A DNA stretch of 64,000 bases from Clostridia bacterium UC5.1-2E3 (lineage in GTDB: Bacteria; Bacillota; Clostridia; Lachnospirales; Lachnospiraceae), in assembly GCA_001304875.1 (NCBI GenBank), contig BBZO01000005.1:62001-126000 (forward strand), written 5' to 3'. A program made the translations under genes and the position numbers. Positions 17,935 through 28,002 of the stretch are shown in pieces (within the stretch, counting starts at the first letter, position 1; every line of letters begins with the position of its first letter). Under the pieces are notes generated by a model, which saw only the letters and a program-made list of their open reading frames with translations, did not search any database and was not told the origin of the DNA.

Positions 17935-18949
17935 ATGGGACGAGTGATGGCAGTTTACGACGTGGATCCGTTTTATGCGGACCGGTTTGCGGACACGGTG
18001 AATCAGAGGGAGAAGCTCCCCTTCACGGTGATGGCGTTTACCACGCTGGAGCGGCTCAAGACCTACGCGAAGGAGCACGCGGTGGATCTGCTTCTGATCA
18101 GCAGTGCGGTTCCGAAGGAGGAGGTGGAGGCCATCGGCGCGGCGCGGGTCGTGACGCTGGCCGACGGGGATACGGGTGCCGGCCGAGTGGGAGTATCCCA
18201 GCATTTACAAGTACCAGTCCAGCAGTGATATCGTCCGCGAGGTGATGGCCTGTTACTGTAAAGACGAGGCGGAGCCTGCGGTGGCGGTGCTGGGGCGGGC
18301 GGCCACGGTCATCGGCGTCTATTCGCCGGTGGGAAGGTGCTCGAAAACCTCGTTTGCGCTGGTGCTGGGGCAGCTCATGGCCGCCGACAGCCGGGTGCTC
18401 TATGTGAATCTGGAGGAGTATTCCGGGTTCTCCGCGCTTATAAAGGAGCCGGTGAAGGGGGATCTGTCGGATGTGATGTATTTTTACCGGCAGGGAAATT
18501 GCAGCAGCCTGCGGATCAGTGCGCTGGTACATGCCCTCGGAAATCTGGACTACATACCGCCGGTGCGCTGCCCGGAGGATCTGGGAGCGGAGGACAGTTA
18601 TGAGATGGCGGGGCTTCTGCGGGCCATCGCCAGTGAGGGGAAGTACGATTTCCTCATCGTGGACATGGGACATTTCGGAAAAGATCTGATGCCCATGCTG
18701 GAGGTGTGCAGCGTGATCTACATGCCTGTGAAGGAGGATCCGGTCTCGGCGGCAAAGCTGGAGGAGTTTGACGGTTATCTGGAGTTTTCCGGCCACGGGG
18801 AGCTGCGGGAGCGGATCAAGAGACTGAAGCTTCCGTTTCACAGCAGCCTGGGAAGGAAAGAGGACTATCTGGAACAGCTGATGTGGGGGGAGATGGGGGA
18901 TTATGTGAGGAATTTATTGAGAGGAAGTAAAGGGACATTGTTTAGCTGA
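17935..18949 (+). CDS. tadZ: TadZ/CpaE-like pilus localization ATPase (frame broken near 18180)
   Basis: About 338 residues after repair. A receiver-like N-terminal region (to about 95) is followed by a MinD/ParA-type domain with an atypical P-loop, SPVGRCSKTSFAL (near 130), and a Walker B-like YDFLIVDMGHF (near 240). TadZ proteins mark the cell site where the Tad machine assembles. ACGGAGGAG precedes the ATG at 17935. One extra base near 18180 (or two missing) breaks the frame between LADGDTG and PAEWEYPSIYKY. It lies between the peptidase and the motor ATPase, as in other Tad loci. Confidence 0.8.
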
Positions 18950-18962
18950 GGAGGCGATGTGG

Positions 18963-20347
18963 ATGAGAAGAGAAGACAGTAATTTTGAGGAAAGTCTGGA
19001 AAAGACTGCAGGCAGGCGACTGGTAGGAGGTTCGGATAGGGGTACAGACAGACATCTGACAGAAAATCCGGGAAGGGGGGCAGACAGGCATTCGGAAAGG
19101 CGTCCGGAAAGAAATCCGGGCAGGAGTCCGGAGAAGCATTCGCAGCTCCGCGAGACCATCCGGCGGCAGATTGTGGAGGAGCTGGAGCTCCGCCGCCAGG
19201 TGGAGGACGACGAGCTGGGGCAGCTCATCGACGAGCGAATCATGGAAGCGGGGAGAGGAATTTATCTGACGCTCAGGGAACGGATGAAGATGAAAACAGA
19301 TCTTTTTAACTCCTTTCGCCGGCTGGATCTTTTACAGACGCTGGTGGATGACAGGGAGATCACGGAGATCATGGTCAACGGCCCCGACGCGGTATTTGTG
19401 GAGCGGAGAGGGCGGATCGAGCGCTGGGAAAGCAGCTTTGAATCCGCGGAGCAGCTGGAGGACCTGATTCAGCAGATCGTGAGCCGGATCAACCGGGTTG
19501 TGAATATGCGGAGCCCGATTGCGGACGCCCGTCTGGAAGACGGCTCCCGCGTGCATGTGGTGCTGCGGCCGGTGGCGCTGGACGGCCCCATTCTGACCAT
19601 ACGGAAATTCCCGGAGCCCATTACCATGGAGCGGCTGGTGGAGCTTAAGAGCATCAGCGGGGAGGCGGCTGGCTTTATGAGGACCTGGTGGCGTCCGGGT
19701 ACAACATTTTCGTAAGCGGCGGAACCGGGTCGGGAAAGACCACATTTTTAAATGCACTCTCCGAGTTTATCCCGGCGGAGGAGCGCATCATCACCATTGA
19801 GGACTCGGCAGAGCTGCAGATCCGCCATGTGCCGAATCTGGTGCGGCTGGAGACGAGAAACGCCAGTGTGGACGGCGCAGGGGAGATTTCCATGGGCGAT
19901 CTGATCCGGGCCTCCCTGCGCATGAACCCCAGCCGGATTCTGGTGGGGGAGGTGCGCGGGAAAGAGGCTCTGGAGATGCTGCAGGCCATGAACACGGGGC
20001 ACGACGGTTCGCTGTCTACAGGGCACGGAAACAGCCCGGCGGACATGCTGTCCAGGCTGGAGACCATGGTATTGGGCGCCGCGGAGCTGCCGCTTCCGGC
20101 CATACGCAGCCAGATTGCGTCGGCGTTAGACATCATGGTACACGTGGGACGGCTCAGGGACAGGAGCAGAAAGGTACTTTGCATCATGGAGGTGGACGGC
20201 TGTGAGGACGGCAAAATTTCCCTTCATCCGGTTTTCCAGTTCAGAGAGACGGGGACGGGTGCGGGCGGGCAGGTGGAAGGGATTCTGGAAAAGGTGGGGG
20301 AGCTGGAGAACAGAGACAAGCTCCGGGCAGCCGGGTATACGCTATGA
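18963..20347 (+). CDS. tadA: Tad secretion ATPase TadA/CpaF (frame broken near 19675)
   Basis: About 461 residues after repair. The secretion ATPase core has EIMVNGPDAVFVE, the Walker A GGTGSGKTTFLNAL, the Asp box EDSAELQI, Walker B RILVGEVRGKEA and the His box STGHGNSP. It drives pilin polymerization. A basic, low-complexity N-terminal extension of about 60 residues (PGRGADRHSERRPERNPGRS) is unusual and has internal DNA repeats. The ATG at 18963 is favoured over 18957 because GAGGAGG is 8 nt upstream. One base is missing near 19675 (EAAGF then EDLVASGYNIF). Confidence 0.88.
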
Positions 20348-21074
20348 CGTTTATCCGCTCACGCCCTGGGAGTGGGCGAAGTATGTGTTGGCGGGAGTGG
20401 GGGCCTGCGGTGCGGTGGCCTACATCTTTTACAGGAGCATGAAGGTGTTTCTTGTGATACTGCCGCTCAGCCTTCTTTGTCCGGTGTATCAGAAAAAGGT
20501 GCTGGCAAAACGGAGAAAGGAGACACTGGGAATCCAGTTCAAGGACGGCATCACGCTGCTTGCCTCCTCTCTGAGCGCCGGCTACTCGGTGGAAAATGCA
20601 CTGGGAGCCAGCGTGAAGGAGCTTAAGCTGGTCTACGGGCCGGAGAGCATGATGGCGGGAGAATTTTCCTATATGGCGCACCAGGTGTCGGTCAACCGTA
20701 CCGTGGAGAGCCTGTTTGCGGAGTTTGCAGACAGGAGCGGGCTGGAGGATGTGAGACAGTTTGCGGAGACGTTTGCGGTGGCCAAGCGCAGCGGCGGCGA
20801 GCTGGCATCTATCATGGAGCACACGGCTTCGGTGATGGCGGGGAAGATGCGGGTGCGGGAGGAGATTTTAAACATGACAGCGGAGAAGCGGTTTGAGCAG
20901 AGGCTTATGAATCTTCTTCCCTTTCTCATCATTCTCTATATCGATCTCACATCCCCCGGATTTTTCGCCGTGATGTACGGGACGGCGGCGGGACGCGCCG
21001 TGATGACGGGATGTCTGGCGGCTTACATCGGCGCGCTGTTTGCGGCGGAGTGGATATTGAAAATCGAGGTGTAG
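20344..21074 (+). CDS. tadB: Tad platform protein TadB (probable missing base after the start codon)
   Basis: About 243 residues. T2SSF-type inner-membrane platform with an early double helix (VLAGVGACGAVAYIFY, VFLVILPLSLLCPVY), the GIQFKDGITLLASSLSAGYS signature of the T2SSF domain and helices at the C-terminus (LLPFLIILYIDLTSPGFF). No start codon exists in this frame near the expected place. If one A is restored after ATGA at 20344 the protein begins MNVYPLTPWEW and overlaps the tadA stop by 4 nt, the arrangement expected here. That repair is inferred. Confidence 0.8.
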
Positions 21075-21076
21075 CA

Positions 21077-22311
21077 TTGAAAAAATTTGCGTGGACGAAG
21101 ATACGGAAACAGCAGGCGCTCTGCCTGGCAGCCGCTGTGCTTATGTTTGCGGCGGCGGAGGCGGTGCAGGGGCAGTCCGGCGTTTTGCAGGAGGGGAACC
21201 GGGTTCCCAGAAACGGCTATGGGCAGGGCGGGGAAACGTACAGTCTGGTGGTGGATGGGCTTGGAGAGGAGGAGCTTTCTCTCACCTTCGGTGGGTGAGA
21301 GGGAGTATACAGAGGAGGAGGCCGCGCGCGTGTTTCCCCGTGCGTTCGAGGAGCTTCTGGCCGCCGTGCCGGGAGGAAATGCGTCTCTGGGGGAGGTGCG
21401 GGAGAATTTGTATTTTCCAGTTTCCCTGGATGAGTACGGAATACGGGTTTCCTGGCAGTCCGGGAATCCGCAGGTCGTGGATTCTTTCGGTGAGGTGCAC
21501 AATTCGCAGGTGGCGGAGGACGGGCAGGAGGTGGAGATCTCTGCCTCTTTAAGCTCCGGGGCATTCCGGCGGGAATACTCGTTTTTCGTTCTGGTTCTGC
21601 CGCCTCTCTACACGGAGGAGGAACGCCGGGAGCTTGCGTTTCTTGGTTACCTAGAAGAATTGGACGAGGGGCAGAGGGGAAGTGAGTTTTTTTCGCTCCC
21701 GGAGACCTTTGAGGCGCGCCCATCACGTATCGGGAGGAGCGGACGACGGACAATTATGTGATTCTGCTCCTGGCATTGCGGCGGCCGCGGCGGTGGCATA
21801 CCGGGAAAAGGACGGGGAGGCGAAGGAGAGGAAGAAGAGGGAGCGGCAGATGCTTCTGGACTATTCGGAAATCGTCTCCAAGCTCACCGTCTATATGGGT
21901 GCCGGCATGAGCGCGAAGGGGGCCTGGAGACTGATAGCCGGGGAGTATGAGGAGGCGGTGAGGGCCGGGCGGCGAAAGATCCGCTATGCTTACGAGGAAA
22001 TGTGCCGCACCTTATATCAGATGCAGTCGGGCACGCCGGAGGGGAGAGCCTACCGCCTGTTCGGCGACCGGTGCGGCCTCAGACAGTATCAGAAGCTGGC
22101 GGCGCTTCTGGAGCAGAATATGCGCACCGGCACGCGGGGGATGCGTCAGCTTCTGGAGGAGGAGATGGCGCTTGCCCTGGAGCAGAGAAAGGACCTGGCG
22201 AAGCGCCAGGGGGAGGAGGCCGGGACAAAGCTGCTGCTGCCGCTGTTCATCATGCTGGGGATTGTCATGGTGATGATTGTGGTTCCGGCCTGGATGTCGT
22301 TTCAGTTTTAG
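21077..22311 (+). CDS. tadC: TadC-like platform protein with an N-terminal Ig-like extracytoplasmic domain (three frame breaks)
   Basis: About 411 residues after repair, starting at TTG (MKKFAWTKIR). An N-terminal hydrophobic helix (LCLAAAVLMFAAAEAV) leads into ~190 residues outside the membrane. Within it FPVSLDEYGIRVSWQSGNP, a conserved SFGEVHN turn and EVEISASLSS-REYSFFVLV look like an atrophied bacterial Ig (aBig) domain. After a helix (NYVILLLGIAAAAAVAY) comes a T2SSF-like domain with MGAGMSAKGAWRLIAGEY and the C-terminal helix LLLPLFIMLGIVMVMIVV. Breaks lie near 21285 (one extra base), 21717 and 21768 (one missing each). The order after tadB identifies it as TadC. Confidence 0.7.
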
Positions 22312-22353
22312 GTTTTCACTATGGAAAGCAGTTTTTAAGAAGGAGGAGACAGT

Positions 22354-22536
22354 GTGAGAAAATTGAGAAGAGAAGTGCAGGCGTTCTGGTGTGAGGAGGC
22401 CGGTGTCGGGGTGATCGAGGTGGTGTTGATTCTGGTGGTTCTCATCGGCCTCGTTATCATTTTCAAGAAACAGATAACAAGCTTGCTGGACAGCATTTTC
22501 AGCGAGATTAATAAACAGTCTAAAGAGGTGTATTAA
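22354..22536 (+). CDS. flp: Flp-type pilin
   Basis: 60 residues. A short basic leader precedes CEEAGVGVIEVVLILVVLIG, with the conserved Glu five residues into the mature hydrophobic segment as in Flp pilins; the prepilin peptidase would cut before VGVIE or nearby. A charged C-terminal tail follows (FSEINKQSKEVY). The GTG start at 22354 has AAGGAGGAG 6 nt upstream, the strongest ribosome binding site of the operon, as expected for the most abundant product. This is the major pilin candidate. Confidence 0.85.
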   Translation: MRKLRREVQAFWCEEAGVGVIEVVLILVVLIGLVIIFKKQITSLLDSIFSEINKQSKEVY

Positions 22537-22538
22537 TT

Positions 22539-24428
22539 TTGAAAAGAAGCGGGCAGATGACTGTGTTTCTGGCCATGGTTATATTGTGTATATGTGCGCT
22601 GATGAGCGGGCTTCTGGAGTCGGCGAGGACTGCCGGAACAAGATGGTATTTTAAGATGGCTGCCGCCTCGTCCCTGGACTCGGTGATGAGCGGCTTTCAC
22701 AGGGGGCTCTGGGACCGGTATCATCTGCTGCTTCTGGAGGCGGAGGACGAGACGGACGTGGAGGATGCGATTTTCTTCTATATAAAGGAATACGACCGGG
22801 AAAATCATCTGTATCCGATGGAGCCTGAGGGTGTGACTGTCAGTGGGCTCACACACGTCACGGATTCTGCCGGGGAGCCGCTTGAGAGGGAGATCACCGA
22901 TTACATGAAGTTCGGATTCCTAAACCAGGAACAGGACTTCGAGGCACTTGCCGGCGAGCTTAAAAATCTCAAGGAGGCGGACAGTTTAAAGGAAATATCG
23001 GGTCTATACGAAGACCATGCCAAGGAGGCATTTCTTCTGGAGGAGGCACTGGAGGAGATCGCGGATTCCCTGGAAAGCCAGAGGGCCCTCGTCCGGGAGG
23101 GGGAGGGAGCAGCTTGATGCCTGGAATGGTTCCGGGTTCATAAAAACGGCGAAGAAGCTTATAAAGGAGATGGAGCGGATGCCGAAGCTCATCGGAAACT
23201 ATGAGGAGCGGGCGGACGCGCTGGGAAGGAGACTGGATGAGACGGAGGCAGTATATGCAGGAAAGAGAGACGATCTTGGCAGTGCGGCCATTCAGGCCAT
23301 GGAGGCGGAGATCGGGAGATACCGTGAGTACACGGACGAGGATGGAAAGCGCCGCCAGGAAATTTTCGCTGTCGGCAGTCAGACAGAGGCGAATATTCCG
23401 GCGGTTCAGGACGCAATAGACCATGCGGAAGAAGTCATGGACTATATCGCTTCCTGGGAGGGAGACGACGAGGACGATGAGCTGGACGAGGGGCCGCTGT
23501 GGGATTCGGTCCTAAGAACCTTTAGAAAGGTGAAGATCGGGAACCTGGGCGTGTCCCACGGCATCGCAGACAAGGAGAAAAAATCGTTTCTGGAAAGCGT
23601 GCGGGAGCTGGTGAAATTTGATCTGATAAGCTTTGTGCTGCCCGATGGACGTACTGTGTCCCCGGCGGTGCTCTCCTCGCCGTATCCGCTGCCGTCTGAG
23701 GGGCAGCGGGGCGGGGCGCTGTCGGTGCCGGAGCTCTTGCAGCTGCCCACGCGGCTGGCGGTGGCGGAGTACAGCGGGATTCACTTTAACGATTTTACAA
23801 AAAATAAAGCCGTCGTCCCGGAGTACGAGATGGAATACATCTTAAACGGAGACGGCACGGACGAAGGAAATCTGGAAAAACCGTGGAAAAGTTGCTTCTG
23901 GTACGAGAGGGGATGAACCTTCTTCATATTCTGACCGACAGCGGGAAGATGCAGGAGGCCCAGGCGCTGGCGGCGTCCATTGTGGGAATCACGGGGCTGG
24001 CCCCGCTTGTGTATGTGATGACATTTTTTATCGCCTGCATCTGGGCGCTGGGGGAGGCCCTTGTGGATGTGAGGACGCTGCTGGCGGGCGGAAAGGTGCC
24101 TCTTATAAAGGATGCGGGGAGCTGGAAGATGAGTCTGGAAAATCTGCTGGAGCTTGGCAGAAGCGGGGCGATCCCGGAGGGGCTGGGAGGCGGTCCTGGG
24201 GGAGAGGCGGAAGGCGCCGGCTTAAGTTATGAGACGTACTTAAAGCTTCTTATGATGTTAAACGGCGCCGAGACAGTCAACGCCCGGATTCTGGATCTTA
24301 TACAGATTAATATCGGTGCGGAACAGGAGGATTTTCAGGTGAAACACCTGGTTTACCGCGTGGAGGGGACGGCTCGCGCCCGCGGGCGGTATCTGGATAT
24401 GCGTGCGGAGCTTGATAAGGCGTATTAA
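22539..24428 (+). CDS. Tad-associated DUF5702-like membrane protein (frame broken twice)
   Basis: About 629 residues after repair, starting at TTG two bases after the pilin stop. An N-terminal helix (MTVFLAMVILCICALMSGLL) resembles TadE/TadG-type anchors. The long extracytoplasmic part is acidic and partly coiled coil. A second helix (LAPLVYVMTFFIACIWALGE) lies near residue 490. This architecture and position match the DUF5702 proteins of clostridial Tad loci; the role is unknown, perhaps a structural component of the pilus base. An extra g near 23105 and a missing a near 23885 break the frame. Confidence 0.65.
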
Positions 24429-24478
24429 GAGAATATGGATTTGAAAAATAGTCAGAGAAAGATGGGAGGCGGATGATT

Positions 24479-25408
24479 ATGCCCTTTTTCAAAAAGCAGG
24501 TGAATGATATGGAAAAAAATGCTCTCCAAGTGCCATGTTCCTGCGCACCGGCCTGGCGAAAGAGGGTATTATCATCCGCCTCCCGGGCAGCGGGAAGTCT
24601 GACGCTGGAGGCGGCACTGGCGCTGTCACTGTTTATTTTTGCCTCCGTGTGTCTGATGCTCCCCATGCAGATGCTGGATCTTCACCGCCGGGTACAGATG
24701 ACGCTGGAAGTGACGGCGGAGGATATGAGCCAATATCTCTATCTGGAGAGCCGGGCGGGGGAAGAGAGTGTGCCGGGAAGCGCAGCCGGAGATGAAGCGG
24801 AGCAGCTGGAAAGCTACAAAGGGATTCTGGCACAGATTTTGGCCGAAGGCTATCTGAGAAACCGGATTCTGTCGGTGGACGGCGCGCAGCGAATCAGCCA
24901 GCTGGACCTGTCGGGAACTTCGATTATGGAGGACGGGGAGCATGTGGTGCTGTGCGCGGAATTTAAGTATGTGATGCCATTTTCTGTGCTGCATTTAAAG
25001 AGCATCCCCATGACGGCGCGCAGCGTCAGACGGGTGTGGATCGGGCGCGAGGGCGGTCTGGACCATGGGGCAGACCTCGGAGAAAACGAGGAAGATCAGA
25101 CTGTATATATAGGAAAAACCAGCGAGCGCTATCACTGGTTCAGAGACTGCCATTATCTCAGCAATAAAATCGAGGCTGTGGCATGGGAAGATCTTGACGG
25201 TTTCAGAAATTCCAGCGGTTCCCGCTATCGGCCGTGCAGTGTGTGCGGAGGCGGAACCGGGGGGACGGTTTACATCATGGAGAGCGGAGAGAGCTACCAC
25301 AGGAATCGGTACTGCACGGCCATCGTCGCCTACGTGGAGGCGGTTCCCCTGAGCGAGGTGGAGTATATGGGAGCCTGTTCCTACTGCGAGAGGAGGAGGG
25401 GGAATTAA
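24479..25408 (+). CDS. TadE-like pseudopilin with two C-terminal Ada-like cysteine/histidine repeats
   Basis: About 309 residues. The pseudopilin segment AAGSLTLEAALALSLFIFAS lies near residue 40, with a conserved Glu. The extracytoplasmic part ends in two tandem copies of a motif: VYIGKTSERYHWFRDCHYLS then YRPCSVC, and VYIMESGESYHRNRYCTAIV then GACSYC. Each has YHx4C and a C-x2-C about 30 residues later, like the small zinc-binding fold related to the Ada N-terminus. Metal binding is inferred. The ATG at 24479 has GGGAGG 9 nt upstream; the ATG at 24473 is too close. It precedes the second peptidase gene by 1 nt. Confidence 0.7.
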   Translation: MPFFKKQVNDMEKNALQVPCSCAPAWRKRVLSSASRAAGSLTLEAALALSLFIFASVCLMLPMQMLDLHRRVQMTLEVTAEDMSQYLYLESRAGEESVPGSAAGDEAEQLESYKGILAQILAEGYLRNRILSVDGAQRISQLDLSGTSIMEDGEHVVLCAEFKYVMPFSVLHLKSIPMTARSVRRVWIGREGGLDHGADLGENEEDQTVYIGKTSERYHWFRDCHYLSNKIEAVAWEDLDGFRNSSGSRYRPCSVCGGGTGGTVYIMESGESYHRNRYCTAIVAYVEAVPLSEVEYMGACSYCERRRGN

Positions 25409-25409
25409 A

Positions 25410-25880
25410 ATGATAGATCTGGTATATTCATTCGCACTTCTGGCCGCGGCGTGGGAGGATCTGAAAAGCCGGGAGGTTTCGCTTTTTTTGTGTCTGGTGA
25501 TGGCTGTTATCGGAGCGGTGTCTGCTGGTCTGAATTTTCTGACAGAGGTGGCCGGAAGTGCAATCTTCTTTCCGTCAGATAAAATAATGTATAAAATAGC
25601 TGCGTTGACGCCCGGTGCAGTGCTGCTTGTATTAAGCAGAGTAAGCAGGGGGGCCGTGGGCGAGGGGGATGGATGGTTTTTCCTGGCCACCGGTCTGTGC
25701 CTGGGCTGCGAGAGAACGTTTCTGCTGTTGGCTGGCGGGATCCTGTTGTGCGGGCTTTTCAGCCTGCCGGTCCTGGCGATGGGATATGTGTATGGGAAGA
25801 GCCGGAGAAAAATGGAGGTTCCTTTTTTGCCATTTCTTGTGCCGGTGTGGTTATGCATGAATATGGGGGAATTTTTATGA
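25410..25880 (+). CDS. Second A24-type prepilin peptidase-like protein
   Basis: 156 residues, hydrophobic, with four to five predicted membrane helices. It keeps WEDLKSREV near residue 15 and the GxGD signature as VGEGDGWFF near 86, the two catalytic aspartate sites. It is thus a second prepilin peptidase in the same operon, located between two pseudopilin genes, which suggests it processes these rather than the Flp pilin; that division of labour is inference. GGAGGAGGGGG lies before the ATG. Its stop overlaps the next ATG (ATGA). Confidence 0.75.
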   Translation: MIDLVYSFALLAAAWEDLKSREVSLFLCLVMAVIGAVSAGLNFLTEVAGSAIFFPSDKIMYKIAALTPGAVLLVLSRVSRGAVGEGDGWFFLATGLCLGCERTFLLLAGGILLCGLFSLPVLAMGYVYGKSRRKMEVPFLPFLVPVWLCMNMGEFL

Positions 25881-26383
25881 GAGGTAAAAGGGGAATTTGT
25901 AAGAGACAGGCGGGGGACGGGAGAACAGGTGATAAGAGAACAGGTGCGCGGACGCACGGACGTGGGTGTGTGCGCGTGCGCAGACTGATGAGGCTTAAGG
26001 CTTCGGGGAGCTACACCGTCGAGGCGGCCCTCGTCTGTTCATTTACACTGCTGGTTATAGGAAGTCTCATCAGCCAGGCGTTTATCATGCACGACCGGAC
26101 GGCGGCCAATATGATTCTGCAGGAGACGGTGGAGATGGGGCGCCGTCTGGAGGAGGACAGAAAACTGGAGGAGGCCAGGGAGAGCGGCATGTCGCAGACC
26201 TGGATTCTTCATAGGATAAACGGCTATCAGATAAGCCTTGAACAGGAAGGAAACCGTGTGCACGGACGGGGAAATGCAGACGGATTTTCAAATGATATTT
26301 CCGTCCCCGGCTTTGATCCGGAAGCCTTTCTCCGGATGATCGAGGGACTCTCGGGGCTTGGAGGACTTGAAAATGGAGATTAG
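25877..26383 (+). CDS. TadE-like pseudopilin, small
   Basis: 168 residues. A strongly basic, unusually long leader (MRGKRGICKRQAGDGR through RRLMRLK) precedes the pseudopilin segment ASGSYTVEAALVCSFTLLVI with the conserved Glu. The soluble C-terminal part (about 90 residues) has no recognised domain. The start at 25877 is chosen for the ATGA overlap with the peptidase gene; the same frame is open further upstream. It overlaps the following FHA gene by 11 nt, so it belongs to the operon. Confidence 0.7.
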   Translation: MRGKRGICKRQAGDGRTGDKRTGARTHGRGCVRVRRLMRLKASGSYTVEAALVCSFTLLVIGSLISQAFIMHDRTAANMILQETVEMGRRLEEDRKLEEARESGMSQTWILHRINGYQISLEQEGNRVHGRGNADGFSNDISVPGFDPEAFLRMIEGLSGLGGLENGD

Positions 26384-27904
26384 CTACAAAAGAGAAATGA
26401 ACCGCAATTACATGGTGGCAGCCCCGGACTGGCCGGGCGCAGAAGGTACGAGAGCCGGATGCTTTTGAGCAATTCGATTGCGGGGACGCTAAAATTTCGT
26501 CTGAAGCAGACGGACAACCAGCCGCTTTTCTATTATGAAATCACCTCAAAGCAGCCGCTTAAGCGGGTGATAGAAAAGCGCTATATAAGGCCGGAGGAGA
26601 TACGCCGCCTCCTCGTGCACATCGCATCGGTGCAGACGAGGCTTGAAAATTATCTGATGCCGGAGAGCCGTATTTTGCTGGACCCGGAATATATCTATGT
26701 GGATCTGGACACGTTCGCGTTCAGCCTCTGTGTTGTGCCAGCATATGAGGGGAATTTCCCGGAGGCGTTCACAAAGCTTTTGCAGTATATTATGGAGAAG
26801 GTGGATCACCAGGACAAGGACAGTGTGGTCATGGCTTACCGGCTGTACCATGAAAGCCTGAGAGAAAATTGTGGGATCCAGCAGATATTAAAAGCGTTGG
26901 GCGGACTGGGGGAAACTCTGGAAAGCGAGGGGAAAGGAGCTTCTTTGGAGAACGAGACAGGCGCGGATGCAGGCGAGAGGCACGGCAGGTATGAGGAGGA
27001 AGTACGTATGCCAGAGCCGTCCGCAAAAGAGAAAATCTCTGGCGGGAAATATGACGATTGGGAGTGGGAACAGGAAATTCCCGATAAGGAAACTGATCTG
27101 AGAGAGCGGCTGGGAGAGCCGGCCGGGAAGAGCAAGAAAAAGCAGAAAAGTGATATCCGTAAGAGGAAGGAATGGAAAAAGAGAATCCTGTACGGCCTGC
27201 TGTTTGTGATTGTGCCTCCGGTGATCATCTGGCTGCTGTATGGCGAAAATGGACTGCGCCGGTTCTGGTGGGTTCTGGCGGCAGCCGATAGTTCGATGTT
27301 TATTGCTGGCGCTGCTATGTGGATAACTGGCAGGAAAATGAAAAACCATGTGGAGAAGTCCGGACAGGACGAGGAAAAGAGAAGAGAGAAAGCGAAGAAG
27401 AACACAGCGCAGAAGACGCAGATTCCCGAGAGCTGGAAGATCATGTTTGACGAAGAGGAGCGAGATCCGAAGGAATATGCGACGGAAAGGGAGAAGGCAG
27501 CCGCAGAAGGCCCGGAAGCGGTGCGTTTGCAGCCGGCGGCAGTGGCTGCACCGCCTCCGGATGCAGCCGTAAAACAGAGGTTTTGGCGGATTTTCCGATA
27601 GCGGCGACATGGCTTGCCTTGTGCCAGAGGACGGCGGCCAGCGGATTGTGATAGAATATGTCCCGTTTATTATAGGAAAAGTGCCGACATGGCGGATGCC
27701 TGCCTTGAGCGGAAGACCGTCAGCCGTCTTCATGCGCGGATTGATCGGAAGGAGGGCGTTTTTATTCTGACAGATTTAAACTCCACAAATGGAACGACGG
27801 TGGAAGGGTATAAGCTGGAGGCCAATGAGACGGTCAGCCTGAAGGACGGGGACCGTGTCATGCTGGCGGATGCTGTCTTCCAATTTATGGAAAAAAGATG
27901 GTAA
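26373..27904 (+). CDS. FHA-domain membrane protein with DUF6382-like N-terminus (three frame breaks)
   Basis: About 510 residues after repair. The N-terminal ~170 residues (MEISYKREMNRNYMV; LKFRLKQTDNQPLFYYEIT) match the DUF6382-type domain found with FHA domains in clostridia. A charged linker leads to two membrane helices (GLLFVIVPPVIIWLLYG; WWVLAAADSSMFIAGAAMWI) and a C-terminal FHA domain with IIGKSADMADACL, KTVSRLHARI and TDLNSTNGTTVEG, the phosphothreonine-binding loops. Breaks lie near 26440 (missing g), 27588 (one extra base) and 27680 (missing a). As last gene of the Tad operon it may link pilus function to Ser/Thr phosphorylation; no kinase gene is in the window. Confidence 0.75.
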
Positions 27905-27921
27905 TTCCATATGCAGTATGA

Positions 27922-27968
27922 TATAATATGAGCACTTAGCGAGGTCTTCCACGACCTTAGTGGACATG
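27922..27968 (+). promoter_or_regulatory. -10 box with conserved start-site element, copy 1 (rhomboid gene)
   Basis: TATAAT (27922-27927) is followed after 2 nt by a ~39-nt element (27930-27968) that begins GAGCACTTAGCGAGGT and ends CTTAGTGGACATG. The same element occurs at 55788-55826 at the identical distance from a -10 box. GCACTTAG and CTTAGTG can form an imperfect stem. No good -35 is seen for this copy. Confidence 0.6.
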
Positions 27969-28002
27969 GTACAATAAAGGCAGACAGAAAACAGGAGTGA
28001 GC

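Noticed and set aside
18098-18841. 247-residue minus-strand frame antisense to tadZ
   Set aside because: It has no recognisable domain or ribosome binding site and lies opposite a clear TadZ gene in an operon.
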